Positions 1 to 8,987 are shown, counted from the first letter of the stretch. The stretch: DNA of 64,000 bases from Paenibacillus sp. FSL R5-0912 (GCF_000758605.1 NZ_CP009282.1:2294001-2358000); one strand, 5' to 3'. Notes: generated by a model not told the origin, from the letters alone. Numbers and translations: made by a program.

Positions 1-1
1 A

Positions 2-595
2 GAGGACTATAACGTTTCCTTTATTAAGCCTTCCAGTGAGACCATTCTTATTGCTGAATTGAAAGAGCAGGCTGAAAGCAGTGGATTATTCAAATACAAG
101 GAGATTACAGTGCTGGGCGGCAAGCATTATGCGGATCGAGCTAAGGCGGTATTTAATCAAGGACAGGAATTGTTCTTTCCTCTAAGCGATTGTGCGGGGA
201 TCGGCTATATGCTGCAAAGGTTGACCCGCGCGCTGGAAGGACATGAGGAGATATCTGGAGATTCACTGGAGTCACCATCTGAAGTCAATATACGGCCTAC
301 TTTGAAAAAGCATAGAGATCAGCCGAAGAATCTTACGGAGAATAACGTTGGGAAATACGTTTCACTCTATCGATATTTACTGAGTACCGAAGGTAATCAA
401 GTGATTATGACTATAGACCAAATCGAAACGGTACTAGGTTTCGCACTGCCTGCATCTGCGAGTAAATATCGTCCGTGGTGGGCTAATGCTTTGACGAATA
501 CACAGGCTAAATCCTGGCTGCTCGCTGGTTGGGAAGTGGATTCAGTCACGCTGGGAGAGAAGACTGCACTCAGAAAAATAGGCGATGAGGTGTAG
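2..595 (+). CDS. DUF6884-DUF7662-like protein, 5' end outside window
   Basis: The reading frame is open from the first bases of the window, so the N terminus is missing and 197 residues remain. The first part carries a VLGGKHYAD strand-turn and a later FPLSDCAGIGYMLQRL segment, which resemble the end of DUF6884 (YaaA-like) domains, where an LGGxxY and a terminal GIGxxLxxL are typical. The last 80 residues, with LGFALP, YRPWWAN and WLLAGWEVDSV, match the DUF7662 pattern, a small domain often fused to nucleases and defence proteins. The TAG stop is five bases before the next gene, so the two are probably one operon. No catalytic role can be assigned. The family calls are from memory of these patterns. 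Confidence 0.7.
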   Translation, partial: EDYNVSFIKPSSETILIAELKEQAESSGLFKYKEITVLGGKHYADRAKAVFNQGQELFFPLSDCAGIGYMLQRLTRALEGHEEISGDSLESPSEVNIRPTLKKHRDQPKNLTENNVGKYVSLYRYLLSTEGNQVIMTIDQIETVLGFALPASASKYRPWWANALTNTQAKSWLLAGWEVDSVTLGEKTALRKIGDEV

Positions 596-600
596 CTCTG

Positions 601-1656
601 TTGAAAATAGAAATCGGAGAATCCTTGATGCTCTCATGGCTGAGACATGCAAAGAATTGTCAGCTTGTTCAGTTGAACTGGAAGCCATCGGTGAAGTCGT
701 GGGAAATTCATAACGAAGCTGTCGTCGAAAGTATGATGAAAGATTCAGGCCAGTATTTTAAACAGAAATACAGCCTTGATTTGTTTAAACAGAACAGTTC
801 ATTCTCCCAACTCCTTCAACAAGCTGAGATTGATACTTTGGGAATGGAAGTAGGAGGGGAGAACGGTGTTAAGAACATATATGGTATTGATGTAGCTTTT
901 CATGAGAATGGCTTAAATTACGGCTCCAAGGAAGAAACAATATCCAGAGTACTGAAGAAAATGATTCGCACTGCTATGGCGATTCATGGGTACTTCAATT
1001 TGAATGCTGGAAATATTATATTTGCTGCTCCTAAAATATATAGTGCAATAAGTGAACCGCTGCAACTCTACATAGCCGAACTCCAGGAGCTGTTCCATGC
1101 AAAAGGTTTAGATTTTCGTTTTGAGCTTCTGTGCAATGAAGACTTCAAGGACAAAATCTTCAATGTGGTTACAGCCTTATCCAATTCTGTGTCTGATACT
1201 TCGGAGCTGTTTATGCGAAGTATACAAATGTATAATCTTTTCGCGGAGGATAAGCAGAGTATAGGGCAGTCGATAAGTAAGTTTAAGATTAAGAAAATGC
1301 CAGCCGATTTTAAAGGATCTGAGGAAATAAAGATTGGTGCTTTTGTTAAATCCAGTTTTGAACGCTTGATTGCGAATGATATATTGACTGTGCAAGAAAT
1401 TGAACGGTTGCAGCGACTGGATTATTCTAAGAAAACATTCAATATCACTTATCCTGTGTTGAAGAAGGTCGACCCGACTATTTCCTTGACCGAACAACGG
1501 AATATTAACGGACGGCCGAGATTCTACAGTGATGCGTATTCGATCTATGGTTATGATTATCTATTATGTAATCATTGGGTGGAGAACCTCAGCAGAAGTT
1601 ATTTCGATGCCTGGCTAAGACGTATAGATGAAACAAATGTAGGGGACTCAACTTGA
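601..1656 (+). CDS. Conserved protein with putative PD-(D/E)XK-like nuclease core
   Basis: A 351-residue protein starting at TTG 601, immediately after the preceding gene. I do not recognise a named family. Residues 75-104 read as a beta-hairpin: an AEID segment (D78), a turn, then YGIDVAFHENG (D97, E102). An amphipathic helix (EETISRVLKKMIRTA) and a hydrophobic strand IIFAAPKI follow. This order resembles the E-x-D...(D/E)xK core of restriction-endonuclease folds such as YraN. However, the lysine expected after D97 is an alanine, so activity is uncertain. The C-terminal 60 residues contain an aromatic-rich segment (YSIYGYDYLLCNHWVE). Its position between a DUF6884/DUF7662 gene and hsdRMS suggests a role in DNA defence, which is inference. 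Confidence 0.6.
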   Translation: MKIEIGESLMLSWLRHAKNCQLVQLNWKPSVKSWEIHNEAVVESMMKDSGQYFKQKYSLDLFKQNSSFSQLLQQAEIDTLGMEVGGENGVKNIYGIDVAFHENGLNYGSKEETISRVLKKMIRTAMAIHGYFNLNAGNIIFAAPKIYSAISEPLQLYIAELQELFHAKGLDFRFELLCNEDFKDKIFNVVTALSNSVSDTSELFMRSIQMYNLFAEDKQSIGQSISKFKIKKMPADFKGSEEIKIGAFVKSSFERLIANDILTVQEIERLQRLDYSKKTFNITYPVLKKVDPTISLTEQRNINGRPRFYSDAYSIYGYDYLLCNHWVENLSRSYFDAWLRRIDETNVGDST

Positions 1657-1668
1657 GTCCTCATTTTT
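1643..1668 (+). terminator. Terminator overlapping the stop of the 351-aa gene
   Basis: GGACTC (1644-1649) pairs with GAGTCC (1655-1660) around a five-base loop and is followed by TCATTTTTAT. The stem overlaps the TGA stop at 1654-1656. The remaining 300 bases up to hsdR hold no gene I can support, and no convincing -35/-10 pair was found for hsdR. Confidence 0.6.
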
Positions 1669-1961
1669 ATATCCCCATGTATTTATACATGTTAATATAG
1701 GGTTAGGAATATTTACCCATGCATTATCTTGCATTTTAAGATTAATTCTCCAAAGGTGAGAGATGACGAACAGCAAAGAATCATTGTCGAATAAAAGTTT
1801 TTTAGTCGGGATGTGGATCAAGTCCATAGAACTAAATTCAAACTGGATTGTAGTAGTGATCAGCGTGAACCAATTCTGATAGTTAGCTTGTATACATAAC
1901 CACGCTTGATAAGAACTCATAATATTCATCCAGATAAAATCAGATGGAAAGGACTAAGCAA

Positions 1962-4322
1962 ATGACAAAGAAAAATTTATCTGAGGAAGATATCAAAGCC
2001 AGATATATCACACCAGCAATCACTAATGCAGGATGGGATATAAAAAAACAAATTCGTCTGGAATATGCTTTTACGGCTGGCAGAATCATACTTCGTGGTA
2101 ATGTCACAACCAGAGGCAAGAGGAAAAGAGCGGATTATGTTCTGTTCTATAAAAACAATTTTCCTCTAGCTGTCATTGAAGCAAAGGATAACAATCATTC
2201 AGTTGGTGCAGGTTTGCAGCAAGCCATTGCCTATGCAAAAGCACTCGACATCTATTATGTATATGCTTCCAATGGGGATGGATTTATTGAGCAAAATTTA
2301 ATCACGGGTGAAGTAAGTGAACTAAGTCTTGAAGAGTTTCCCTCGCCAGAGGACTTATATAGAAGATACTTAAAGGATAAGAATGTAACCGATGCAGAAG
2401 AAAAGGTGCTTCTCGAACCTTATTATTATGTGCCTAATTACAAGATCCCTAGATATTATCAGCGTATAGCTATTAATCGAACTGTGGATGCAGTAGCAAA
2501 GGGACAAGATCGAGTATTATTGGTATGTGCCACTGGAACGGGTAAAACCTTTATGGCATTTCAAATCATATACAGACTTTGGAAGGCTGGCTTAAAGAAG
2601 AAAATATTATTTTTAGCGGACAGAAATGTATTGGTAGACCAAACGATATCAGGTGATTTCAAGCCATTTGGCGGTAAAATGACAAAGGTTGAGAACAGAA
2701 CCCTAGACAGTTCCTATGAGATTTATCTTGCTCTGTATCAGCAGCTTTCAGGTGATGACGGAGAAGAAGCCTATCTGCAATTCCAACCGAACTTCTTCGA
2801 TCTGATTGTTATAGACGAGTGTCATAGAGGCAGCGCAAAAGAGGATTCTGCATGGAGAAAAATCTTGGATTACTTTTCATCAGCCACCCATGTAGGATGT
2901 ACTGCTACACCTATTGAAACGAAGGAAACCTCAAGCCAAGCTTACTTTGGTGAGCCTATTTATGAGTATTCTTTAAAGCAAGGGATTGATGATGGCTATT
3001 TAGCCCCATATAAAGTGATAAGAATTGGCCTTGATAAGGACCTTGAAGGGTATCGGCCTGAGATTGGGAAAGTCGATAAAAATGGCTATGAAATTGAGGA
3101 TAGAGAATATAATGTCAAGGATTTCGACAGAACCTTGGTTATTGATGACAGGACGAGGGTGATTGCAGCCAAGATTACTGAGTTTTTAAAGAAGACAGAC
3201 AGATTTAGCAAAACGATTGTTTTCTGTGTGGATATTGAACACGCGGAGCGAATGCGACAAGCTCTGATTAATGCAAACAAGGATCTGTATGCTGCAAATA
3301 ATAAATATATCATGCGTATAACAGGGGATAATGATGAAGGAAAAGCACAACTCGAATATTTCATCGACGAAGAAAGTACATACCCTGTTATTGCAGTTAC
3401 CAGTAAATTAATGACTACTGGTGTGGATGCGAAAATGTGTAAATTGATTGTGCTGGACAACAATTTTGGTGATAATGGAATGACCGAGTTCAAACAAATT
3501 ATCGGAAGAGGAACAAGGCTTCTCGAAGAATATGGAAAGACATATTTCACGATCATGGATTTTCGTAATGCCAGCAGATTATTTGCTGACCCAGCATTTG
3601 ATGGAAAGCCAGAAGTCGTATTGGAGATTAATGGCGATGAGCCAGTAATCGAACCAATTGAAGAATTTTTTTATGAAACAGATAGTTACAATAATGCAGG
3701 TGGCGTCATTGAAACAGAAGGGGATTACAACACAGACGGTTTTGATGATAAAGACAAACCTAAAAAGTATTATATTGGTGATGTTGTCGTAAAGGTCCTT
3801 TCAGAAAGGGTTCAGTATCTGGATAAGGATGGTAAGCTTATTACCGAGAGTCTTATAGATTATACTAAGAAAAATATCCTGCAACAGTACGCAAGGCTAG
3901 ATGATTTTCTTAGAAGATGGACAGAAGCTCAAAAAAAACAAGCCATCATAGACGAATTAAAGGATGAAGGCGTATTACTGGATGCGGTAAGAGAAGAATT
4001 AGGTAAAACTGAACTGGATGATTTCGATTTGATCTGTCATTTAGCCTATGATAAACCACCTCTAACCAAAGCTGAAAGAGCAAACAACGTAAAAAAACGT
4101 CATTATCTTTATAAGTATTCTGAATTGGCACAGCAAGTATTAGAGACATTGCTTGATAAGTATGCTGATGAAGGCATCAAAGAAATTGAGGAAACCAAAG
4201 TACTCCAACTCAAGGAGTTTTCCAAATTCGGAAGTCCTATGAAGATAGTCAAGGCCTTCGGTGGAAAAGATGCGTACCAGAAGGCGGTTCAGGAATTAGA
4301 GAACGAGATTTACTACGCATAA
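1962..4322 (+). CDS. hsdR: Type I restriction enzyme, R (endonuclease/translocase) subunit
   Basis: The motor and nuclease subunit of a type I restriction-modification complex. It cuts unmodified DNA far from the recognition site after ATP-driven translocation. I prefer ATG 1962 over ATG 1944 because GGAAAGGA lies eight bases upstream, giving 786 residues. The N-terminal PD-(D/E)XK nuclease shows D58, then E73-x-K75 in VIEAKD, followed by the QAIAY helix (QxxxY motif) typical of HsdR. The SF2 helicase core has Walker A ATGTGKT (K195), DECHRG (D285) and TATP, then a second RecA domain with IIGRGTRL. The C-terminal region resembles the EcoEI-type R_C domain. Length and motifs are complete, and hsdM follows after 36 bases. 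Confidence 0.96.
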   Translation: MTKKNLSEEDIKARYITPAITNAGWDIKKQIRLEYAFTAGRIILRGNVTTRGKRKRADYVLFYKNNFPLAVIEAKDNNHSVGAGLQQAIAYAKALDIYYVYASNGDGFIEQNLITGEVSELSLEEFPSPEDLYRRYLKDKNVTDAEEKVLLEPYYYVPNYKIPRYYQRIAINRTVDAVAKGQDRVLLVCATGTGKTFMAFQIIYRLWKAGLKKKILFLADRNVLVDQTISGDFKPFGGKMTKVENRTLDSSYEIYLALYQQLSGDDGEEAYLQFQPNFFDLIVIDECHRGSAKEDSAWRKILDYFSSATHVGCTATPIETKETSSQAYFGEPIYEYSLKQGIDDGYLAPYKVIRIGLDKDLEGYRPEIGKVDKNGYEIEDREYNVKDFDRTLVIDDRTRVIAAKITEFLKKTDRFSKTIVFCVDIEHAERMRQALINANKDLYAANNKYIMRITGDNDEGKAQLEYFIDEESTYPVIAVTSKLMTTGVDAKMCKLIVLDNNFGDNGMTEFKQIIGRGTRLLEEYGKTYFTIMDFRNASRLFADPAFDGKPEVVLEINGDEPVIEPIEEFFYETDSYNNAGGVIETEGDYNTDGFDDKDKPKKYYIGDVVVKVLSERVQYLDKDGKLITESLIDYTKKNILQQYARLDDFLRRWTEAQKKQAIIDELKDEGVLLDAVREELGKTELDDFDLICHLAYDKPPLTKAERANNVKKRHYLYKYSELAQQVLETLLDKYADEGIKEIEETKVLQLKEFSKFGSPMKIVKAFGGKDAYQKAVQELENEIYYA

Positions 4323-4358
4323 CACCAAAAACTAACACGACGAGGCAGGTAAACAAGA

Positions 4359-5828
4359 ATGGCAGTAACTAATTTTGTTAAAAGAATTCAAGACGTAATG
4401 AGAAATGATGCAGGGATTAATGGCGATGCTCAACGGATTGAACAAATCGTCTGGATTCTATTTCTAAAAATTTATGATGCAAAAGAAGAAGCATGGGAAC
4501 TGTACTATGATAATTACAAATCAATCATTCCCGAGGGCTTAAAGTGGAGAGATTGGGCTGTAGATGAGAAAGATGGTCAAGCACTTACTGGCGATTCTTT
4601 ATTAACCTTTGTTAACAACACGCTCTTCCCGACCCTTAAAAATCTTGAAATCGATGATGAAACACCTATGAACCAGGTCATTGTGAAATATGCATTTGAA
4701 GATGCCAACAACTATCAAAAGGATGGCGTGTTACTGCGGCAAGTTATAAATATCATTGGTGAGATTGATTTTACAGAATACGAAGAACGCCATACCTTTG
4801 GTACGATTTACGAATCTTTCCTGAAAGACTTACAAAGCGCAGGTAACGCAGGGGAGTTTTATACACCAAGAGCGGTAACCGATTTTATGGTAGAAGTGAT
4901 TAAGCCGATTCTGGGCGAAAAAATTGGGGATTTTGCTTGTGGTACGGGTGGATTTTTGGTTTCTGCTCTAAATGCTCTAGAGACGCAGGTTGGAAACTCC
5001 CTTGAGAACAGAGACATTTATAATAACTCTGTATATGGAGTGGAGAAGAAAGCACTCCCACACATTCTATGTATTACCAACATGCTGTTGCATGATATTG
5101 ACAACCCAAACATTATTCATGGCAATACGTTAGAAACAGATTACAAAGAATACAGGAAAATGGAGCAGTTTGATGTGGTACTTATGAATCCGCCATATGG
5201 TGGCAATGAAAAGGATAGCGTTAAAGTCAATTTCCCATCAGACCTTAGAAGCTCTGAGACTGCCGACTTATTCATCAATATCATCATGTACAGACTTAAG
5301 AAAAATGGGAGATGTGCCGTCATCATTCCAGATGGATTCCTGTTTGGGACGGATAATGCCAAAGTTAATATCAAAAAGAAATTATTCGGCGAGTATAATC
5401 TCCATACGATTGTGAGGTTACCTCATAGCGTATTTGCTCCCTATACGTCGATAACAACGAATATTTTATTCTTCGATAACACGCACCCAACAGAGGAAAC
5501 TTGGTTTTATCGCCTGGATATGCCAGAAGGCTATAAGAACTTCTCGAAGACAAAACCGATGAAGATGGAGCATTTTGAGCCAGCCTTAACTTGGTGGAAC
5601 GAACGAGAAGAAATCCAAGTTGACGGATTCCCAAAAGCTAAGAAATATTCAGTTAGTGAGATAGCAGCCTTAAACTATAACATTGATTTATGTGGATTTT
5701 CCCGTGAGGAAGAAGTAATTTTAGAGCCAATGGATTTGATACATCAATATCAAGAAAAAAGAGCCTCACTCAATGCTGAAATCGATCATGTACTAGAGCA
5801 GATTACTTCTATGCTTGGAGGTAATTAG
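4359..5828 (+). CDS. hsdM: Type I restriction-modification DNA methyltransferase, M subunit
   Basis: A 489-residue N6-adenine methyltransferase that modifies the site chosen by HsdS and forms the M2S core onto which HsdR docks. It has an N-terminal HsdM helical bundle (about 1-140), then the SAM-dependent N6_Mtase domain. Motif I is FACGTGGF (192-199) and the catalytic motif IV is NPPY (277-280). The EFYTPRAV segment in front of motif I is typical of HsdM. The start is ATG 4359 with a weak GAGGCAGG upstream. The stop at 5826-5828 is one base before the hsdS start, so translation is probably coupled. The gene is intact and of usual length. Confidence 0.97.
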   Translation: MAVTNFVKRIQDVMRNDAGINGDAQRIEQIVWILFLKIYDAKEEAWELYYDNYKSIIPEGLKWRDWAVDEKDGQALTGDSLLTFVNNTLFPTLKNLEIDDETPMNQVIVKYAFEDANNYQKDGVLLRQVINIIGEIDFTEYEERHTFGTIYESFLKDLQSAGNAGEFYTPRAVTDFMVEVIKPILGEKIGDFACGTGGFLVSALNALETQVGNSLENRDIYNNSVYGVEKKALPHILCITNMLLHDIDNPNIIHGNTLETDYKEYRKMEQFDVVLMNPPYGGNEKDSVKVNFPSDLRSSETADLFINIIMYRLKKNGRCAVIIPDGFLFGTDNAKVNIKKKLFGEYNLHTIVRLPHSVFAPYTSITTNILFFDNTHPTEETWFYRLDMPEGYKNFSKTKPMKMEHFEPALTWWNEREEIQVDGFPKAKKYSVSEIAALNYNIDLCGFSREEEVILEPMDLIHQYQEKRASLNAEIDHVLEQITSMLGGN

Positions 5829-5829
5829 G

Positions 5830-7251
5830 ATGAATGCACAGGATTTGAAAACTAGCATCCTCCAGCTAGCGATTCAAGGAAAGCTGGTTGAACAGAGAGC
5901 AGAAGAGGGAACTGCAACAGAGCTTCTAGGGCAGATAAAGGCTGAAAAAGAGCGGTTTATAAAAGCGAAGAAGATTAAGAAGGAACAACCACTTCAAACA
6001 ATAGCAGAGGATGAGATCCCGTTTGACATTCCAGTAAGTTGGGAATGGGTGAGGATTGGAGAAATACTTAATTTGCAAGCTGGTAAAAACATGTCTGCTT
6101 CCGATATTAACGAAAATCAGTCAGAAGAATATAAATATCCTTGTTACGGTGGAAACGGTTTGAGAGGTTACGTAAAGATTTTTAATCGAGATGGTAAATA
6201 CGCATTAATTGGACGGCAAGGTGCGTTGTGTGGAAATATTAATTATGCTAAGGAGAAATTTTACGCAACAGAACATGCGGTAGTCGTTGATCATTTTGAT
6301 AAAACAGATGTTATGTGGTGTGGTTATTTTTTAAGAGCACTTAATTTAAATCAATATGCAACAGCAACAGCGCAACCAGGATTAGCAGTAGGTAATATTG
6401 TGAAAGTTTTAATTCCTCTCCCCCCACTCGAAGAACAAAAGCGAATCGTTGCTAAGATAGAAGAATTAATGCCTTATGTTGAGAAATACGGTGATGCCCA
6501 TTCTAAATTAGAGGTGTTTAATAAGAAGTTTCCAGAGGATGTGCAGAAATCCATTCTGCAATATGCTATCCAAGGAAAATTGGTTGAACAACGAGATGAA
6601 GAGGGTACTGCCGAAGCACTATATCAGCAGATTCAAGAAGAAAAAGTTAAGCTGATTAAGGAAGGCAAGATTAAGAAGGAAAAACCACTGCCAGCAATAA
6701 CAGAGGATGAGATACCGTTTGACATTCCTGATAGTTGGAAGTGGGTAAGAATACCTGAGATGTCATATTTTCAAGAAGGACCTGGCATACTAGCTATTGA
6801 TTTCAGAGATTCAGGTGTCCCTTTAATTAGAATTTCTGGTATGCAAAATGATGACTTGAGTTTAGAAGGTTGCAATTATTTAGATCCTGATATGGTTGAA
6901 AAAAGATGGAGCCATTATAAATTAGACCCAGGTGATATTGTAATTAGTACAAGCGCATCAATGGATAAGATATGTGAAGTGACTGATAAAACAGTTGGTT
7001 CAATACCATACACTGGTCAGATTAGATTTAAAATGTATGTGAATGTAAATAAGGATTATTTTAGGTTCTTTATAAAATCGAGTTGTTATATTAAGCAAAT
7101 TAATGAACAGAAATCAGGAGGTACAATAAAACATTATGGACCTACTCATTTGAAAAAGATGATCATCCCCCTTCCCCCACTTGAAGAACAAAAACGAATT
7201 GTAGCTAAGATAGAAGAATTAATGCCCTTTTGTAAGCAGTTGGTGGAGTAA
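5830..7251 (+). CDS. hsdS: Type I restriction-modification specificity subunit
   Basis: The subunit that recognises the two halves of the DNA target. ATG 5830 is preferred over TTG 5815 because GGAGG (5817-5821) sits eight bases before it, giving 473 residues. Two target-recognition domains (about 50-205 and 290-455) alternate with conserved repeats. The QGKLVEQR...EEGTA segment and the PFDIP.SW.W segment occur twice, as does PLPPLEEQKRIVAKIEELMP, once centrally and once at the C terminus. The protein ends almost directly after the second copy, a compact circularly arranged HsdS. The nucleotide repeats could permit exchange of recognition domains. No second hsdS copy or invertase gene is visible, so switching is not shown. 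Confidence 0.95.
   Translation: MNAQDLKTSILQLAIQGKLVEQRAEEGTATELLGQIKAEKERFIKAKKIKKEQPLQTIAEDEIPFDIPVSWEWVRIGEILNLQAGKNMSASDINENQSEEYKYPCYGGNGLRGYVKIFNRDGKYALIGRQGALCGNINYAKEKFYATEHAVVVDHFDKTDVMWCGYFLRALNLNQYATATAQPGLAVGNIVKVLIPLPPLEEQKRIVAKIEELMPYVEKYGDAHSKLEVFNKKFPEDVQKSILQYAIQGKLVEQRDEEGTAEALYQQIQEEKVKLIKEGKIKKEKPLPAITEDEIPFDIPDSWKWVRIPEMSYFQEGPGILAIDFRDSGVPLIRISGMQNDDLSLEGCNYLDPDMVEKRWSHYKLDPGDIVISTSASMDKICEVTDKTVGSIPYTGQIRFKMYVNVNKDYFRFFIKSSCYIKQINEQKSGGTIKHYGPTHLKKMIIPLPPLEEQKRIVAKIEELMPFCKQLVE
5836..6046 (+). repeat. hsdS conserved repeat A, copy 1
   Basis: The DNA coding for the N-terminal conserved segment of HsdS (QDLKTSILQLAIQGK through IPFDIPVSWEW). It is strongly similar to 6538-6753 in the same gene and reads in the same direction. 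It precedes the first recognition domain. Confidence 0.7.
6538..6753 (+). repeat. hsdS conserved repeat A, copy 2
   Basis: Second copy of the HsdS conserved segment (EDVQKSILQYAIQGK through IPFDIPDSWKW), preceding the second recognition domain. The short segment coding for LPPLEEQKRIVAKIEELMP is likewise duplicated at about 6418-6475 and 7171-7228, with near-identical DNA (AAGATAGAAGAATTAATGCC in both). Confidence 0.7.
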
Positions 7252-7272
7252 AAGAAGGACCGCCATGATGAC

Positions 7273-7320
7273 TGCCCCTCTATGCAGTAACTTCTACAAA
7301 TTGTGAGGGGCACTCTTTAC
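7273..7320 (+). terminator. Possible terminator after hsdS
   Basis: TGCCCCTC (7273-7280) pairs with GAGGGGCA (7305-7312) across a 24-base loop, followed by CTCTTTACTGT. The loop is long and the T-tract short, so it may terminate only weakly. It marks the end of the restriction-modification operon. Nothing else is recognisable up to 7451. Confidence 0.45.
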
Positions 7321-7451
7321 TGTGCCAAATTATTAGTCATACGATCTGCTGAATACGATGATTGGTATCTGATGATGATTCTTTATTAAATCGAATGCTA
7401 AGAAAACCCAAACAAGGCGGGAACACTTCGTCAGATGCTCTCACTGAATAC

Positions 7452-8354
7452 TCAACACACACAAAGCTCTCCAAAACGATCTATTTCGTTCATGGAGAGC
7501 CTTTTTTCGTAAGCACCTTGGAGATACGAAGCCCAGCCTTCGTTCATGATCTTGGTCTCCATCTGCGGCCAGAAATAGAGCATTTCGTCATGCAGCATGG
7601 TCATGATGTCGCGCTGCCAATCCTCCAGAGCGGTGGAATACTGCTGGATGAACCAGACGATATCCTTTTCCGGCTCGGGCGGGAAGGTGCGTTTGCCGGC
7701 GGTTTCCGGCGCGGGGGTATCGGCATCCGGGCCTTTTTCCAGATCCCACAGCTCGCTGTAGGCATGTGCCGGTCCGGGACCGCCGGGCGGGAAGTCCTTG
7801 CGCTCCTTCATTTTGGCTTCGAGCAGATGGGTCTTGCCGAGCTTGCGCGGCTGGATCAGGCTGGGATCGATATGCTCCTGGACCGCCAGCACCGAATCAA
7901 TGAAGCTCTCTACCGCATCCGTTCCATAGGTGACGGAATAATCGTTGATCCGGTCGGCGGTGGCCGCCATGCTCTCGACCATATCCCGGTTGGACATCGA
8001 GAAGCGCATATTGTTCTTGAAGAAATCGCAGTGCGCCAACACGTGGGCTACGATTAGCTTGTTCTGCACCAGGGAGTTGCCGTCGAGCAGGAAGGCGTAG
8101 CACGGGTTCGAGTTAATGACGAGCTCGTAAATTTTGCTCAGGCCGAAATCGTATTGCGACTTCATTTTATGAAAAGTCTTACCGAAGCTCCAATGTCCGA
8201 ACCGGGTGGGCATCCCGTAGGCACCGAAGGTATAAATGATATCCGCAGGACATATCTCATAACGCATCGGATAAAAATCGAGGCCGAAGCCGGTAGCAAT
8301 CTCCGTAATCTCGGCAATCGCCCGTTCCAGCGCTTTAATCTCATCACCGGGCAT
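7452..8354 (-). pseudogene. spoVR: SpoVR family protein, C-terminally truncated
   Basis: SpoVR-family proteins are involved in spore cortex formation. ATG 8354 is chosen (AAGGAG ten bases upstream) rather than the upstream frame extension to 8441, giving 300 residues. Residues such as [43 protein letters not shown] and AHCDFFKNN are hallmark SpoVR segments, and the alignment continues to [12 protein letters not shown]. There the family sequence stops and is replaced by about 24 residues encoded by a palindromic repeat. The usual length is about 470 residues, so roughly the last third is missing and is not found downstream. Functional status is unknown, but loss of so much conserved sequence suggests a pseudogene. 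Confidence 0.85.
7463..7539. repeat. Palindromic repeat, copy 1 (spoVR 3' end)
   Basis: A hairpin with GCTCTCCA and TGGAGAGC arms and an inner ACGA/TCGT pairing, followed on the plus strand by CCTTTTTTCG and then a conserved CCTTGGAGAT.CGAAGCC tail. It nearly matches the element at 8988-9062. Read on the minus strand it supplies the last codons of the truncated spoVR. The T-run after the hairpin means it can also act as a plus-strand terminator. Confidence 0.8.
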
Positions 8355-8466
8355 GCATCCATCTCTCCTTCCAGCTTGTGAACCGTTCTTCTTATGTATA
8401 TGGGCGGAGGGGAGGGAGTATGATGGGGAAGAGTGAGGCATGAGAGGGCAGATGAGTTATTGTACA

Positions 8467-8514
8467 AAAAATAGCCTATCCCACAGCGAATACGCAAAGA
8501 GGTTAGGCTATTTA
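8467..8514 (-). terminator. Rho-independent terminator of the small gene 8512-8931
   Basis: On the minus strand AATAGCCTA (8512-8504) pairs with TAGGCTATT (8478-8470) and is followed by a run of T (8470-8466). It overlaps the TAA stop of the gene it ends. This is a strong, canonical terminator. Confidence 0.8.
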
Positions 8515-8931
8515 TTCGTTCTGGGTCTTGTTCAGTAACTGGGCAAACTCCTCTTCGCTGTCACTGTATGTGGAAATTCCATCTCTGCGATCCTTTTGAG
8601 CTTGTTGAAGTTGGGAGAGAACACCTTCATCATTGAAGATAATCGAAGTCATTTGCTTCTTTTGTTCATCTGTATGTATTCTGGCCATTCGAGCCACTCT
8701 CGGTCTACAAAAAACACGAATCTCAACCTTCAATTTTTCATTTCCGGTATGTGACACAATCACGCCGTCCTTAGATTGTAGAAGCTCCATAGTCGCTTCT
8801 TGGGGATCTTGAATAGCACGGATCAGTGCGACTTCATCCACAAACTTAGTGTTGCCTTCGGTATGTGATGCAAGGATTTGCAGCTTGACGTATTGATTGG
8901 GATAAATCTTCCGAACCTCTTCCCATTGCAT
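8512..8931 (-). CDS. Hypothetical protein, two-part composition
   Basis: A 139-residue protein. ATG 8931 has GAGG eight bases upstream and is preferred over GTG 8940. I do not recognise the family. The first 75 residues (MQWEEVRKIYPNQYVKLQI...VDEVALIRAIQDP...DGVIVSHTGNEKLKVEIR) look like a small alpha/beta domain. After a short arginine-rich joint, the last 57 residues (from MARIHTDEQKKQ) look like a separate acidic helical module ending in EEEFAQLLNKTQNE. That second part has its own ATG, so two short genes fused by a frame change is possible. There are no membrane segments. It lies between two copies of a palindromic repeat and ends at a strong terminator. Confidence 0.6.
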   Translation of the reverse strand: MQWEEVRKIYPNQYVKLQILASHTEGNTKFVDEVALIRAIQDPQEATMELLQSKDGVIVSHTGNEKLKVEIRVFCRPRVARMARIHTDEQKKQMTSIIFNDEGVLSQLQQAQKDRRDGISTYSDSEEEFAQLLNKTQNE

Positions 8932-8987
8932 GGCTGGCACCTCGAATTTGGTTTGTCCTTATATTGTATCAGAATATGATCCATATA

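Noticed and set aside
1648..1929. 93-codon minus-strand frame between the 351-aa gene and hsdR
   Set aside because: Overlaps the terminator, has no ribosome binding site, and its translation resembles random AT-rich sequence.
7362..8057. 231-codon plus-strand frame over spoVR
   Set aside because: Antisense to clear SpoVR motifs, with no start signal.
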